51,850 nucleotides of DNA from Bradyrhizobium sp. (GCF_027307225.1 NZ_DAHUXJ010000004.1:1-51850); one strand, 5' to 3'; positions 1 through 9,946 are shown, counted from the first letter of the stretch. The notes: generated from the sequence alone by a model not told the origin. Numbers and translations are program-made.

Positions 1-192
1 CCCGCGTTTTTGCTGCGTCCTGTGCGCGCCCGAGTCTGATTCCAGACCGGGCTGGCGGCGCGAAGACAATGCGATAGCAAGGCGTCCTCGTTTACCCCTC
101 GTTAGTCAACCCACGGTAGCTTCCTCGCCATAGTTTATGAGATTGGCGCGAGAATCGGGCCGCGCTGACATGCATTTTGGGGACGCGGTTCA

Positions 193-1251
193 GTGCTGGA
201 CGAACACGAACGCACGATGGCGTTTGCCGAACTGGCATTGGGCCAGATCCGGTCGCTGCGGCAAACCGCAATCCCGCGCAACTATGAAATCTGGTACGTC
301 TACGCCACCGGATACAATTCGCAGCTCAATCAGGTCATCAACGAGACGCTTGCCCGCAACGGCAAGCTGACCGAAGCCGATCTCGAGCAGATCTACGAGA
401 CCTACCTTTCCCACCTCAAGACGACCGATCGCATCGACAAGGTCGGCGCGCGCGTCATCGGCGAAATCGACGATGTGATGCGGCTTATCGGCGACGCGCT
501 TGGCATGTCCGCCGCCTACAATGCAAGCCTCTCCGGCGCCACCGAGAGACTGACAAAAGCCGTGGACCGCGAGCAGGTCATGAAGGTGGTGGACTCGCTC
601 GTCAAGACGACGAACGAGATGCGCGACACCGCCAAGGCGCTGGAAGACCGGCTGGCCTTGTCGAAAGCCGAAATCAGCAATCTTCAGCAGAGCCTCGAGG
701 CCATCAGGGCCGAGAGCCTTACCGATCCCCTGACCGGGCTCGGCAACCGCAAATACTTCGATCGATCGCTCGAAGTGGCGGTCGCGAATGCGATCGAGAC
801 CGGCGAGCCACTGTCGCTCATGATGTTCGACATCGACCATTTCAAGTCGTTCAACGACTCCTTCGGTCATCTCACCGGCGACCAGGTGTTGCGGCTGGTC
901 GGGATGTCGCTGAAGCAGTCGATCAAGGGACAGGACATTACCGCCCGCTATGGCGGCGAAGAGTTTGCCGTCGTGCTGCCCGATACGGCGCTGCGCCAGG
1001 CGTTGACGGTCGCCGATCACATCCGGCGCGCCGTGATGTCGAAGGAATTGAAGAAGAAGTCCACCGGCGAGATTCTCGGCCGCGTCACCATCTCGGTCGG
1101 CGTGTCGATGCTCAAGGCGGGTGACGACACCGATTCCCTGATCGAACGCGCCGACGCTTGCCTTTATGCGGCCAAACGCGCCGGGCGCAACCGCGTGGTC
1201 TGCGAAGCCGATCCGGAATATATGGCGGAAACCCGCGGCGAAGTGGCTTAA
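193..1251 (+). CDS. GGDEF-domain protein, probable diguanylate cyclase
   Basis: This 352-residue soluble protein probably makes cyclic di-GMP from two GTP. Residues 1-170 are helical with no recognised sensor domain; about 140-172 looks like a coiled-coil linker. The GGDEF domain fills 175-340, with DPLTGLGNRKYFD at 178-190 and the active-site signature GGEEF at 254-258, so catalysis looks possible. The inhibitory I-site (normally RxxD) reads KGQD at 245-248, so product inhibition may be weakened. I chose the GTG at 193 because GGGGAC at 178-183 is a well-placed ribosome site. The in-frame ATG at 217 has none. No membrane segment is visible. It is convergent with the TfoX-N gene. Confidence 0.88.
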   Translation: MLDEHERTMAFAELALGQIRSLRQTAIPRNYEIWYVYATGYNSQLNQVINETLARNGKLTEADLEQIYETYLSHLKTTDRIDKVGARVIGEIDDVMRLIGDALGMSAAYNASLSGATERLTKAVDREQVMKVVDSLVKTTNEMRDTAKALEDRLALSKAEISNLQQSLEAIRAESLTDPLTGLGNRKYFDRSLEVAVANAIETGEPLSLMMFDIDHFKSFNDSFGHLTGDQVLRLVGMSLKQSIKGQDITARYGGEEFAVVLPDTALRQALTVADHIRRAVMSKELKKKSTGEILGRVTISVGVSMLKAGDDTDSLIERADACLYAAKRAGRNRVVCEADPEYMAETRGEVA

Positions 1252-1271
1252 ACAAGCTCCTTTGAGCGAAA

Positions 1272-1757
1272 TCAACTCCGCTTTCGCCGCGCCGTTTTGC
1301 GCGCGGCTGGTTTTCGCTTCGCCGCCTTCTTTGCCGCTTGCGTCTTGTCTGCGGCCTTCTCGTCTGGACTCTTCTTGCTCGCCGTTGTTTTGGCAAGGGG
1401 CTTCCTTGCCGCTTTCCGGCTCGGGCGTTTGCTCAGTGCGGCGCGCTGCGCGGCCGCGAGCGCGGCCTTCGCCCAGCCGGTCAATTCCTCGGAATCATCG
1501 AACAGCCGCGCTGGCAATTCCCAGTAGGAATTGACGGTGACGACCTTCCCCGTCGACCGCTGTTGATACTGGAACGGTTTCGATCCCTCCGCCTCGAACT
1601 GCGGGATGGTCGCTTCGTCGGCACGGAAATAAAGACCGGCGCGCAGGGCCAGCGCGAAATTGGTACCGTCGGCGGAAATGCCGTAACCGGAAAACATCCG
1701 GCGCAGCGTCACCGGGCCAAAACCCGAGAACAGGTCTGTCAGAAAATCGCGATCCAT
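1272..1757 (-). CDS. TfoX N-terminal domain protein with Lys/Ala-rich tail
   Basis: The protein has 161 residues. Residues 1-100 match the TfoX_N fold: GFGPVTLRRMFSGYG near 12-26, then an FALAL...LYFRAD segment and an aromatic YWELP region. Members of this family occur as stand-alone proteins in many proteobacteria. The competence role of TfoX in Haemophilus and Vibrio should not be assumed here. From about residue 108 the chain becomes a low-complexity tail of Lys, Ala and Arg (KKAAKRKPAARKTARRK), resembling histone-H1-like tails that bind nucleic acid. Binding is inferred from composition only. The gene lies downstream of sufA on the same strand, separated by 147 bp that contain a palindromic element, so co-transcription with suf is doubtful. 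Confidence 0.8.
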   Translation of the reverse strand: MDRDFLTDLFSGFGPVTLRRMFSGYGISADGTNFALALRAGLYFRADEATIPQFEAEGSKPFQYQQRSTGKVVTVNSYWELPARLFDDSEELTGWAKAALAAAQRAALSKRPSRKAARKPLAKTTASKKSPDEKAADKTQAAKKAAKRKPAARKTARRKRS

Positions 1758-1810
1758 CGCATCGGCTATAGCACGTCGACGTCAACGACGCAGCACGATG
1801 GGACGGGATC

Positions 1811-1884
1811 AGTGTGGCGGTTCAGAAGTCCGCATCATTTGTGTCGCTGGTTCGTCATGCGGACTTCTGAACCAAAGCCGCACT
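1811..1884. repeat. Palindromic CTAGTG-family hairpin, degenerate ends
   Basis: The left arm at 1811-1835 (AGTGTGGC then GGTTCAGAAGTCCGCAT) pairs with the right arm at 1857-1884. The right arm carries three extra bases between its outer and inner parts, the same asymmetric bulge seen in the hairpins at 25.1-25.7 kb. The outer CTAG tetranucleotides have decayed (GATCAGTG on the left, CACTTGA on the right). It lies between sufA and the TfoX-N gene and could act as a processing or termination structure for suf mRNA. That role is inference. Confidence 0.75.
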
Positions 1885-1904
1885 TGAATAACAGCTTCGG
1901 GACA

Positions 1905-2306
1905 CTAGCCTTCGACGTTCGCGGGCTTGAGCTGAACGGATTCGCCGCAGCCGCAGGCGCCGACCTGGTTCGGGTTGTTGAAGATGAACTGGGCCTGCAT
2001 CCTGTCGGTCCTGTAGTCCATCTCGGTGCCCAGCAGGAACAGCACGGCCTTGGGATCGATCAGGATCTTCACGCCCTTGTCCTCAACGACTTCGTCGGTC
2101 GGACGGACCTCGTGGGCGTATTCGACGGTATAGGATTGACCGGCGCAACCGCCATTCTTGACGCCAACCCGAAGGCCGACGATTTCGGAATCGGCGCGCC
2201 CGGTCAGTTCCTGGATTCGCGCAGCGGCGGCTTCCGTCAGCTTCATCACCTGCGGACGGGGGCGCCTTGCCTTGGGGGCCGGAGAAGTCGGGGTCATGTC
2301 AGTCAT
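1905..2306 (-). CDS. sufA: A-type iron-sulfur carrier SufA/IscA
   Basis: This 133-residue HesB/IscA-family protein accepts [Fe-S] clusters from the SufBCD scaffold and passes them to apoproteins in the cytosol. The three conserved cysteines are present: C54 in NGGCAG, and C118 and C120 in the C-terminal CGCG motif. Residues 1-20 form a Pro/Arg-rich N-terminal extension not needed for the fold; the domain starts near MKLTEAAAARI. It is the last gene of the suf operon, 54 bp after sufT. I call it SufA rather than IscA because of the operon. Confidence 0.93.
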   Translation of the reverse strand: MTDMTPTSPAPKARRPRPQVMKLTEAAAARIQELTGRADSEIVGLRVGVKNGGCAGQSYTVEYAHEVRPTDEVVEDKGVKILIDPKAVLFLLGTEMDYRTDRMQAQFIFNNPNQVGACGCGESVQLKPANVEG

Positions 2307-2360
2307 GTGGCGTGTCCCAAAGCCAATTCAATAAGGGCGCCTGATCGCACCGGAGAACGC

Positions 2361-2759
2361 TCACCACATATTGAGGACGAGACGCGCCTCATCCGACATG
2401 CGGTCCGGCGTCCACGCCGGGTCCCACACCAGGTTGACGTTGACGACACCCACGCCCGGCACACTGGCGACGGCGTTCTCCACCATCGTCGGCAACTCGC
2501 CGGCCGCCGGGCAATTCGGCGTAGTCAGCGTCATCACCAGATCGACGGAACGGTCGTCCTTGAGCTCGACCTTGTAGATCAGGCCGAGTTCATAGATGTC
2601 AGCCGGAATTTCCGGATCGAACACTGTTTTCAGCGCGGCCACGATGTCGTTGCCCAGCCGTTCTGTTTCCTCCGGCGGCAACGCCGAATACGTTTCCATG
2701 TTGGAAGTCTTCACTTCCACGTCCTTTTCGGGACTCTTGACTTCAGCTGTGTCGGTCAT
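2361..2759 (-). CDS. sufT: SUF-associated DUF59/MIP18 protein SufT
   Basis: The protein has 132 residues, with a variable N-terminus of about 30 residues followed by a DUF59 (MIP18) domain. The family motif DPEIPADIYELGLIY lies near 49-63, and TTPNCPAAGELP carries the conserved cysteine. Members in suf operons help mature Fe-S proteins and are named SufT. The exact chemistry is not settled. Its start overlaps the sufS stop as ATGA (2756-2759), so the two are probably translationally coupled. sufA follows. Confidence 0.9.
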   Translation of the reverse strand: MTDTAEVKSPEKDVEVKTSNMETYSALPPEETERLGNDIVAALKTVFDPEIPADIYELGLIYKVELKDDRSVDLVMTLTTPNCPAAGELPTMVENAVASVPGVGVVNVNLVWDPAWTPDRMSDEARLVLNMW

Positions 2760-4003
2760 GCGAACAATTCCCGCGCCTTGATCAGCGCCTGCGCCAAATG
2801 GTCGATTTCCTCGCGCGTATTATACATCCCGAAGGAAGCCCGGCACGTCGCGGTCACATTGAACCGCTCTAAAAGCGGCATCACGCAATGGGTACCGGCG
2901 CGAACCGCGACCCCCTGCCGGTCGATGACGGTCGCGACATCGTGGGGATGGGCGCCCTTCATTTCGAAGGAAATCACAGGTCCCTTGCCCTTCGCGGTGC
3001 CGATCATGCGCAGCGAGTTGATTTCGCGCAGGCGTGCCTCGGCATAGGTCAGAAGATCGTGCTCATGCGCGGCGATGCGCTCCTTGCCGATCGAATTCAC
3101 GTAGTCGATCGCAGCTCCCAGTCCGATCGCTTCCACGATCGCCGGCGTACCGGCCTCGAACTTGTGCGGCGGGTCGCCATAGGTGACGACCTCGCGCCCG
3201 ACCTCGCGGATCATCTCGCCGCCGCCGTTATAGGGCCGCATCTTCACGAGGTGATCGTATTTCGCATAGAGCACGCCGATGCCGGACGGCCCGTACAGCT
3301 TGTGACCGGTGCAGACATAGAAATCCGCGCCGATATCCTGCACGTCGATCATCAGGTGCACGGCGCCCTGGCTGCCGTCGACCAGAACCGGAATGCCCTT
3401 TGAATGGGCAATCGTCACGACGTCTTTCACCGGCACGATGGTGCCAAGCGCGTTCGACATCTGCGTGATTGCGACGAGCTTGGTGCGCGACGTGAGCTGC
3501 TTTTCGAACTCCTCGATCAGGAAGTTGCCTTCGTCGTCGACGTCGACCCATTTGATGACGGCGCCCTGACGCTCCCGCAGGAAATGCCAGGGCACGATGT
3601 TGGAATGGTGCTCCATGATCGAGAGCACGACCTCGTCGCCCTCGCCGAGGTTCGGCCCGCCCCACGACGAAGCCACAAGGTTGATCGCTTCGGTCGCGTT
3701 GCGGGTGAAGACGATTTCTTCGGGCCGCGAAGCCTTGAGGAAGGCTGCGACCTTGGCGCGGGCGCCCTCATAGGCCTCGGTCGCCGCGTTGGCGAGATAA
3801 TGCAGACCGCGATGCACATTGGCGTATTCGCTTCGATAGGCCTCGGTCATGCGATCGAGCACAGCGTTCGGCTTTTGCGCAGACGCGGCGTTATCGAGAT
3901 AGACAAGCGGCTTGCCATAGACCTGCATGGCAAGCGCGGGAAAATCCTCCCGCAGCCGGGCGACATCGTAAGAACCATTTGCGACGGCCGGATGCATGGT
4001 CAT
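2756..4003 (-). CDS. sufS: Cysteine desulfurase SufS (class II)
   Basis: This 415-residue PLP enzyme converts L-cysteine to alanine and supplies persulfide sulfur for Fe-S assembly. The PLP lysine is K235 in CTGHKLYGPSG. The catalytic cysteine is C373 in RAGTHCVMP, the short loop typical of class II/SufS enzymes. EHHSNIVPW near 131-139 holds the PLP-stacking histidine. The start overlaps the sufD stop by 4 bp and its own stop overlaps sufT by 4 bp, so D-S-T form a tightly coupled block. No sufE or sufU partner is present in the window. A second, class I desulfurase heads the same operon. Confidence 0.95.
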   Translation of the reverse strand: MTMHPAVANGSYDVARLREDFPALAMQVYGKPLVYLDNAASAQKPNAVLDRMTEAYRSEYANVHRGLHYLANAATEAYEGARAKVAAFLKASRPEEIVFTRNATEAINLVASSWGGPNLGEGDEVVLSIMEHHSNIVPWHFLRERQGAVIKWVDVDDEGNFLIEEFEKQLTSRTKLVAITQMSNALGTIVPVKDVVTIAHSKGIPVLVDGSQGAVHLMIDVQDIGADFYVCTGHKLYGPSGIGVLYAKYDHLVKMRPYNGGGEMIREVGREVVTYGDPPHKFEAGTPAIVEAIGLGAAIDYVNSIGKERIAAHEHDLLTYAEARLREINSLRMIGTAKGKGPVISFEMKGAHPHDVATVIDRQGVAVRAGTHCVMPLLERFNVTATCRASFGMYNTREEIDHLAQALIKARELFA

Positions 4004-5316
4004 CCCCGCACTTCCAGCCAGCGCTGCGCGGTCGCAATCGCCACTTCGCGCAAATCATCGCTAGCAATGGTTTCAATGGCCTCGCCAACGAAGGCCTGGA
4101 TCAGAAGCGCCTGCGCTTCCTTCTCGGACAGGCCGCGGGCGCGCAGATAAAACAGCAGGCTTTCGTCGAGCGCGCCGGTAGTGGCGCCGTGACCGCAGGT
4201 CACATCGTCGGCGAAGATTTCCAGTTCCGGCTTGTTGTCGGCCTCGGCCTCGTCGGACAACAAGAGCGCCCGCGTCATCATCTTGGCGTCGGTCTTCTGC
4301 GCATCCGGCCGAACGATGATGCGGCCCTGGAATACCGAATGGGCGCGATCGTCGAGGACAGAGCGGAACACTTCCCGGCTCATGCAGTGCGGAACCGCAT
4401 GATCCAGGAACAGCGTCGTATCGGCATGCTGACGGCCGTTGAGGAGATTGACGCCATTGGCGTTCACCTCGGCGCCCTCGCCTGCAAACGTAAGATGGCC
4501 CTGATAGCGGCTGAGGCCGCCGCCGCTCGTCATGTTGAAGGTGGTGAGGCGCACCTTTGCGCCAATCGTGAAGATCACGGTCGTGATGTTCGTGGCGTCC
4601 GCGCTATCTGCCATCAACCGCACGTGTTGAAGGTGGGCGTCGTCGCCGACGGAAATGCTGACGGCATCATTGACCTGGTAGGACTTGGCGCCGTCGGCCG
4701 CGACAAAGCTCTCCAGCAGCGTCGCCCGCGCAGCCTTTCCGATCTTCAGGAATGAGCGCGTATAGCTGGCTGCCGACGCGCGCGTGGCGACATGCACGAT
4801 GTGAATCGGTTTTGTCAGAGCCTTGCCGTCGGCCACCGTGACCAAGGCGCCATCGGTTGCCATGGCCGCATTCAGCGCAATCATCGCGCCCGGTTCTGTG
4901 CCATTGCTGAGCAGTTCGGCATTCCTGCCGTCTTTCAGCGCCTCGCGCAACGTCTGCACGTGAACGCCGGCTTCCAGGCCGGCCAGCTTCGACAATGCCG
5001 GCGCGAAGGCGCCATCGACCAGCACCAGGCGCGAGCCGTCAACTTCTGGCAACGCGGCCAGCGCTGCCTCGGCGCGGTTCAGCGCGTTGGCGTCGGGCAC
5101 GGCCGCAAGCGGCAGCACCTCGCGCATCAGCGCGCGCAGATCGGTATATTTCCAGTCCTCGAGCCGGCGATGCGGCAGACCTGCGCGCTCAAAGGCTTCA
5201 AAAGCCTGCGTGCGTGTCTCTGCAGCCTTGCCGGCGCCCGGCAAGCGATCGCGCACGCTGGCGAAAACATCGCTCACCGCTTGCCGCGTCTCGCTCTTGG
5301 CCAATACGACATTCAT
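4000..5316 (-). CDS. sufD: Fe-S assembly scaffold subunit SufD
   Basis: This 438-residue protein is a SufB/SufD-type beta-helix subunit of the SufBC2D scaffold. The conserved C-terminal block includes ILVRPDAQKTDA-like residues (IIVRPDAQKTDAKMM near 325-339), then DDVTCGHGATTGALDE with the family cysteine and histidine. The N-terminal 130 residues are divergent and helical, as is usual for SufD. It lies 23 bp after sufC and overlaps sufS by ATGA. Identity rests on position between sufC and sufS together with the C-terminal motifs. Confidence 0.93.
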   Translation of the reverse strand: MNVVLAKSETRQAVSDVFASVRDRLPGAGKAAETRTQAFEAFERAGLPHRRLEDWKYTDLRALMREVLPLAAVPDANALNRAEAALAALPEVDGSRLVLVDGAFAPALSKLAGLEAGVHVQTLREALKDGRNAELLSNGTEPGAMIALNAAMATDGALVTVADGKALTKPIHIVHVATRASAASYTRSFLKIGKAARATLLESFVAADGAKSYQVNDAVSISVGDDAHLQHVRLMADSADATNITTVIFTIGAKVRLTTFNMTSGGGLSRYQGHLTFAGEGAEVNANGVNLLNGRQHADTTLFLDHAVPHCMSREVFRSVLDDRAHSVFQGRIIVRPDAQKTDAKMMTRALLLSDEAEADNKPELEIFADDVTCGHGATTGALDESLLFYLRARGLSEKEAQALLIQAFVGEAIETIASDDLREVAIATAQRWLEVRG

Positions 5317-5339
5317 GGCAGATCCCGTTGTTCCAGCGC

Positions 5340-6092
5340 TCAGGCCGCGTCGTCGAACTGGGCGTATCCGGACGCCTCCAGTTCCAGCGCGAGTTCCTTG
5401 CCGCCGCTTTTGACGACCCTGCCTTTTGACATCACGTGAACGACGTCAGGGACGATGTAATTCAGAAGCCGCTGATAGTGCGTGATCACCACGATCGCCC
5501 TATCAGGCGCGCGCAACGCATTGACGCCGTCGGCCGCGATGCGCAGCGCGTCGATATCAAGGCCCGAATCCATTTCGTCGAGGATGCAAAGGCTCGGCTC
5601 GAACAGGGCCATCTGGAGGATTTCGTTGCGCTTCTTTTCGCCGCCGGAGAAACCGACATTGACGCCGCGCTTGAGCATGTCCTGCGGGATGCTGAGGCGT
5701 TTGGCGACCTCGCGTACCTTTTTCAGGAATTCCGGCGCCATCAGTTCGGTCTCGCCTCGTGCCTTGCGCTGGGCGTTATAGGCCGTGCGCAGGAAATTCA
5801 TGGTGACGACGCCCGGGATCTCGACCGGATACTGGAAGGCGAGAAACACGCCCTTGGCGGCGCGCTCGTCCGGAGCCATCTCCAGGAGATCGTCGCCCTT
5901 GAACAGGATCTCGCCGCCCGTGACTTCATAGCCAGGTTTGCCTGCGATGACATGGGAGAGCGTCGACTTGCCAGATCCGTTCGGCCCCATGATCGCGTGG
6001 ATTTCGCCCTCGTTCACCGTCAGCGACAGCCCGTGAAGGATTTCGCGCTCGTCGACGCGAACTTGCAAATCTTTGACTTCGAGTAGTGCCAT
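5340..6092 (-). CDS. sufC: Fe-S assembly ATPase SufC
   Basis: This 250-residue ABC-type ATPase drives conformational change of the SufB-SufD heterodimer. All ATPase motifs are visible: Walker A GPNGSGKS at 36-43, the signature FSGGEKKRNE near 148-157, Walker B CILDEMDSGLD near 169-179, and the switch histidine H205 in VVITHYQ. There is no membrane domain, as expected for SufC. It lies 130 bp downstream of sufB with a hairpin repeat in the gap, and 23 bp upstream of sufD. Confidence 0.96.
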   Translation of the reverse strand: MALLEVKDLQVRVDEREILHGLSLTVNEGEIHAIMGPNGSGKSTLSHVIAGKPGYEVTGGEILFKGDDLLEMAPDERAAKGVFLAFQYPVEIPGVVTMNFLRTAYNAQRKARGETELMAPEFLKKVREVAKRLSIPQDMLKRGVNVGFSGGEKKRNEILQMALFEPSLCILDEMDSGLDIDALRIAADGVNALRAPDRAIVVITHYQRLLNYIVPDVVHVMSKGRVVKSGGKELALELEASGYAQFDDAA

Positions 6093-6140
6093 TACGTTGT
6101 TCCGTCTTTCCGTTCATGCTCGTCCTGACGAGCGCCAAAG

Positions 6141-6220
6141 GTGCGTCTCGAAGGACGTGGCCGACAATCTTTCCTCTCATCCTTCGAGACGGCCGCTCAC
6201 GCGGCCTCCTCAGGATGAGG
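6141..6220. repeat. Palindromic intergenic repeat between sufB and sufC
   Basis: TCATCCT at 6177-6183 pairs with AGGATGA at 6212-6218, and GGCCGC at 6191-6196 pairs with GCGGCC at 6201-6206. The two stems are separated by a mismatched TCGAGAC / TCCTC internal loop. A related half (GTGCGTCTCGAAGGAC) lies just upstream at 6141-6156. Repeats of the form TCATCCTTCGAGACG...CTCCTCAGGATGA are common between genes in Bradyrhizobium and relatives. Within the suf mRNA it could adjust relative levels of sufB and sufC transcript, which is inference. Confidence 0.7.
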
Positions 6221-6222
6221 AA

Positions 6223-7719
<1,497 letters not shown>

Positions 7720-7808
7720 TCAGTCCTCCGCTCGCGGTTTCAAGGGCCGCGGTGGAACAAGTTCAATTCTCTGGGTCTCTTACGATGTTTCCCGGACGAA
7801 ATCACCTG

Positions 7809-7824
7809 CTTAGAACGGTTCAAG
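7809..7824. promoter_or_regulatory. Imperfect palindrome upstream of sufB, possible iron-control site
   Basis: CTTAGAACGGTTCAAG is an imperfect inverted repeat overlapping the stop of the upstream desulfurase gene, about 90 bp before sufB. It loosely resembles the TTAGAA...TTCTAA iron control element bound by Irr in Bradyrhizobium, but the right half is poor. Weak candidate only. Confidence 0.2.
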
Positions 7825-8977
7825 CTGTGTTTCGTCGCTGACTCTTAAGTAGTCGGCCCGAAAGACTTCGCCAAGCCTCCAGGCAAGAATCGATGTCCGC
7901 ATCCTGCGTGGACCAGCCCATACTGAGCCGCACTGCCCCTTGGGCGATTTCGGCGTCGAATCCCATCGCCTGAAGCACATGGGACGGCTGCACTTTGCCC
8001 GAGGAACAGGCTGAGCCAGACGAGACGGCTATTCCCGCCAGATCGAAGCCGATGACCGCGGTTTCAGCCCTTAAGCCCGGTACCGTGAACAGAGTGGTAT
8101 TTGGCAACCGCTGCACGGAATCGGAGAATATGAGGGTGCCGCGGGTCTGCCGGAGGCCATTTTCCAGCTGTTTGCGCAAGGTCTGGATTCGCGCAGTGCT
8201 GGCCGGCAGGCAATCCATGGCGGCTGCAGCGGCGGCGCCAAAGCCCGCAATCCCGGCGACATTCTCGGTTCCGGCGCGGCGGCTCAATTCCTGTCCCCCA
8301 CCGCGCAACAGCGGCTCCGGTCCGCTCAACCCCTCCGACAGCACCAGTGCGCCAACGCCCTTGGGGCCACCGACCTTGTGCGCAGACACCGTTAGAAGAT
8401 CGACGCCCAGCCCCCTCATATCGAACGATATCTTGCCGAGTGCCTGGACCGCGTCGATATGCAGCACCCCGCCCGCCTCGTGGACGATCGCGGCGGCCTC
8501 TTCGACCGGCTGAATCGCGCCGGTTTCATTGTTTGCCAGCATGATCGACACCAGCGCCGGTGGCCCACCACGCAGCAAATCGCGCAGGTGGTCAAGATCG
8601 ACGACGCCGGCACGGGTGACACCGATACTTGCGATAGAAGTTTGCGAAAACCGCCCGCCGAACAGCACGGAGACGTGTTCGACCGCCGACACAATGAGCC
8701 GTTCGACAGCCGAACCCCCATCGCGTCTCAGGCCAGGTGCCAGCGCCAGCGCATTGGCCTCCGTGCCGCCCGACGTAAAGACGACGCTCCTCGGTTGCGC
8801 TCCGACAGCAGTTGCGACTGCGCTCCGCGCCCCCTCGATCCATTTCCGTGCTTCACGGCCTTCAGCATGAACCGAGGATGCATTGCCCGGAAGATCCAGC
8901 GCGGCGGCGGTCGCGCGCCGCGCTTCGTCGCGAAGCGGCGTCGTCGCATTCCAGTCGAGATAAACGCGGTCAGACAT
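7820..8977 (-). CDS. Cysteine desulfurase, class I NifS/IscS-like
   Basis: This 385-residue PLP enzyme mobilises sulfur from L-cysteine. The PLP lysine is K201 in SAHKVGGPKG. The active cysteine is C324 in SSGSACSSGKVQPSHVL, a longer mobile loop typical of class I (NifS/IscS) enzymes. LDWNATTPLR at the N-terminus and LANNETGAIQPV near 148-159 are also family blocks. It is the first gene of the suf operon, 100 bp ahead of sufB. The window therefore encodes a class I and a class II desulfurase in one operon. Whether it feeds SUF or a separate acceptor such as tRNA thiolation cannot be decided from sequence. Confidence 0.92.
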   Translation of the reverse strand: MSDRVYLDWNATTPLRDEARRATAAALDLPGNASSVHAEGREARKWIEGARSAVATAVGAQPRSVVFTSGGTEANALALAPGLRRDGGSAVERLIVSAVEHVSVLFGGRFSQTSIASIGVTRAGVVDLDHLRDLLRGGPPALVSIMLANNETGAIQPVEEAAAIVHEAGGVLHIDAVQALGKISFDMRGLGVDLLTVSAHKVGGPKGVGALVLSEGLSGPEPLLRGGGQELSRRAGTENVAGIAGFGAAAAAAMDCLPASTARIQTLRKQLENGLRQTRGTLIFSDSVQRLPNTTLFTVPGLRAETAVIGFDLAGIAVSSGSACSSGKVQPSHVLQAMGFDAEIAQGAVRLSMGWSTQDADIDSCLEAWRSLSGRLLKSQRRNTA

Positions 8978-9072
8978 CAGCGTAAAATAATACCTTCAAC
9001 TTTTGCGGGCTTGCCGGATAAGCTACTTCTTATGCCAGTTGGCGATGAAATTCCGGAATGCCACCTAACATC

Positions 9073-9096
9073 TTGAACAAGCAAGCGGATGTTCAA
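9073..9096. promoter_or_regulatory. Perfect 7-bp inverted repeat in a divergent promoter region
   Basis: TTGAACA at 9073-9079 and TGTTCAA at 9090-9096 form a perfect inverted repeat with a 10-nt spacer. It lies in the 251-bp region between the divergent desulfurase/suf operon (start 8977) and the hydrolase gene (start 9229). Size and location fit a dimeric repressor or activator site that could control either side. No regulator is known, so this is a candidate operator only. Confidence 0.35.
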
Positions 9097-9228
9097 AACC
9101 CTTGCATTTTGCCCCTCGCCCTATGTTAGAACGCGGCCTCCATCGTGAGCCATCGTCTGCGACCGGCTCTCCTCCTCGCGCGCCAGATGATGCCAGCGAC
9201 ACACTGGTCGACCGCCTAAGGACCGTCC

Positions 9229-9876
9229 ATGCCTGAAGTTATTTTCACCGGCCCCGCGGGCCGTCTCGAAGGCCGTTATCACCCGGCGAAGCAGAAGAAC
9301 GCGCCGATTGCGATGATCCTGCATCCGCATCCGCAGTTTCATGGCACGATGAATCATCAGATCGTCTATCAATGCTATTACGCGTTTGCGCATCGCGGAT
9401 TTTCGGTGCTGCGTTTCAATTTCCGCGGCGTAGGCCGCAGCCAGGGCTCGTTCGATCACGGCACCGGCGAACTATCTGACGCGGCGTCCGCGCTCGACTG
9501 GGCGCAGACCATCAATCCGGAAGCCCGTGCTTGCTGGGTCGCCGGCTTCTCCTTTGGTGCCTGGATCGGCATGCAGCTTCTGATGCGCCGGCCCGAGGTC
9601 GAAGGCTTCATTTCGATCGCGCCGCCCGCCAATCTCTATGACTTCTCGTTCCTGGCGCCCTGCCCGTCTTCCGGCCTGATCGTGCACGGCGAGAAGGACG
9701 CGGTGGTGCCGCCGAAGGACGTCAACACCCTGGTCGAGAAACTCAAGACGCAAAAGGGCATCGTGATCGATCAGCAGATCATTCCCGGCGCCAACCATTT
9801 CTTCGACGGCAAGCTTGAACCGTTGATGCAGTCGGTCACCGCCTATCTCGACATGCGCCTGGCCAACGTTCGTTGA
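9229..9876 (+). CDS. Alpha/beta hydrolase (COG2945-type)
   Basis: This 215-residue single-domain alpha/beta hydrolase probably acts in the cytosol, as no signal peptide is seen. The nucleophile elbow GFSFGAW near 108-114 carries the serine, GEKDAVVP near 154-161 the likely acid, and GANHFFDG near 185-192 the histidine, so the triad is complete. HPHPQFHGTMNH near 33-44 and NFRGVGRSQGSFDHGTGE near 64-81 are hallmarks of the COG2945 subfamily. Substrate is unknown. It is divergent from the suf operon. Confidence 0.9.
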   Translation: MPEVIFTGPAGRLEGRYHPAKQKNAPIAMILHPHPQFHGTMNHQIVYQCYYAFAHRGFSVLRFNFRGVGRSQGSFDHGTGELSDAASALDWAQTINPEARACWVAGFSFGAWIGMQLLMRRPEVEGFISIAPPANLYDFSFLAPCPSSGLIVHGEKDAVVPPKDVNTLVEKLKTQKGIVIDQQIIPGANHFFDGKLEPLMQSVTAYLDMRLANVR

Positions 9877-9946
9877 CATGGCGTTTTCACGCGACGGGTG
9901 AAGCGGTTCGCGCCAAGAAAACGCGTCAGAAAAAGAGCTCCGAAAG

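Noticed and set aside
190..1275. Long minus-strand reading frame of 361 codons
   Set aside because: It is exactly antisense to the GGDEF gene, lacks family similarity, and is a product of high GC codon use.
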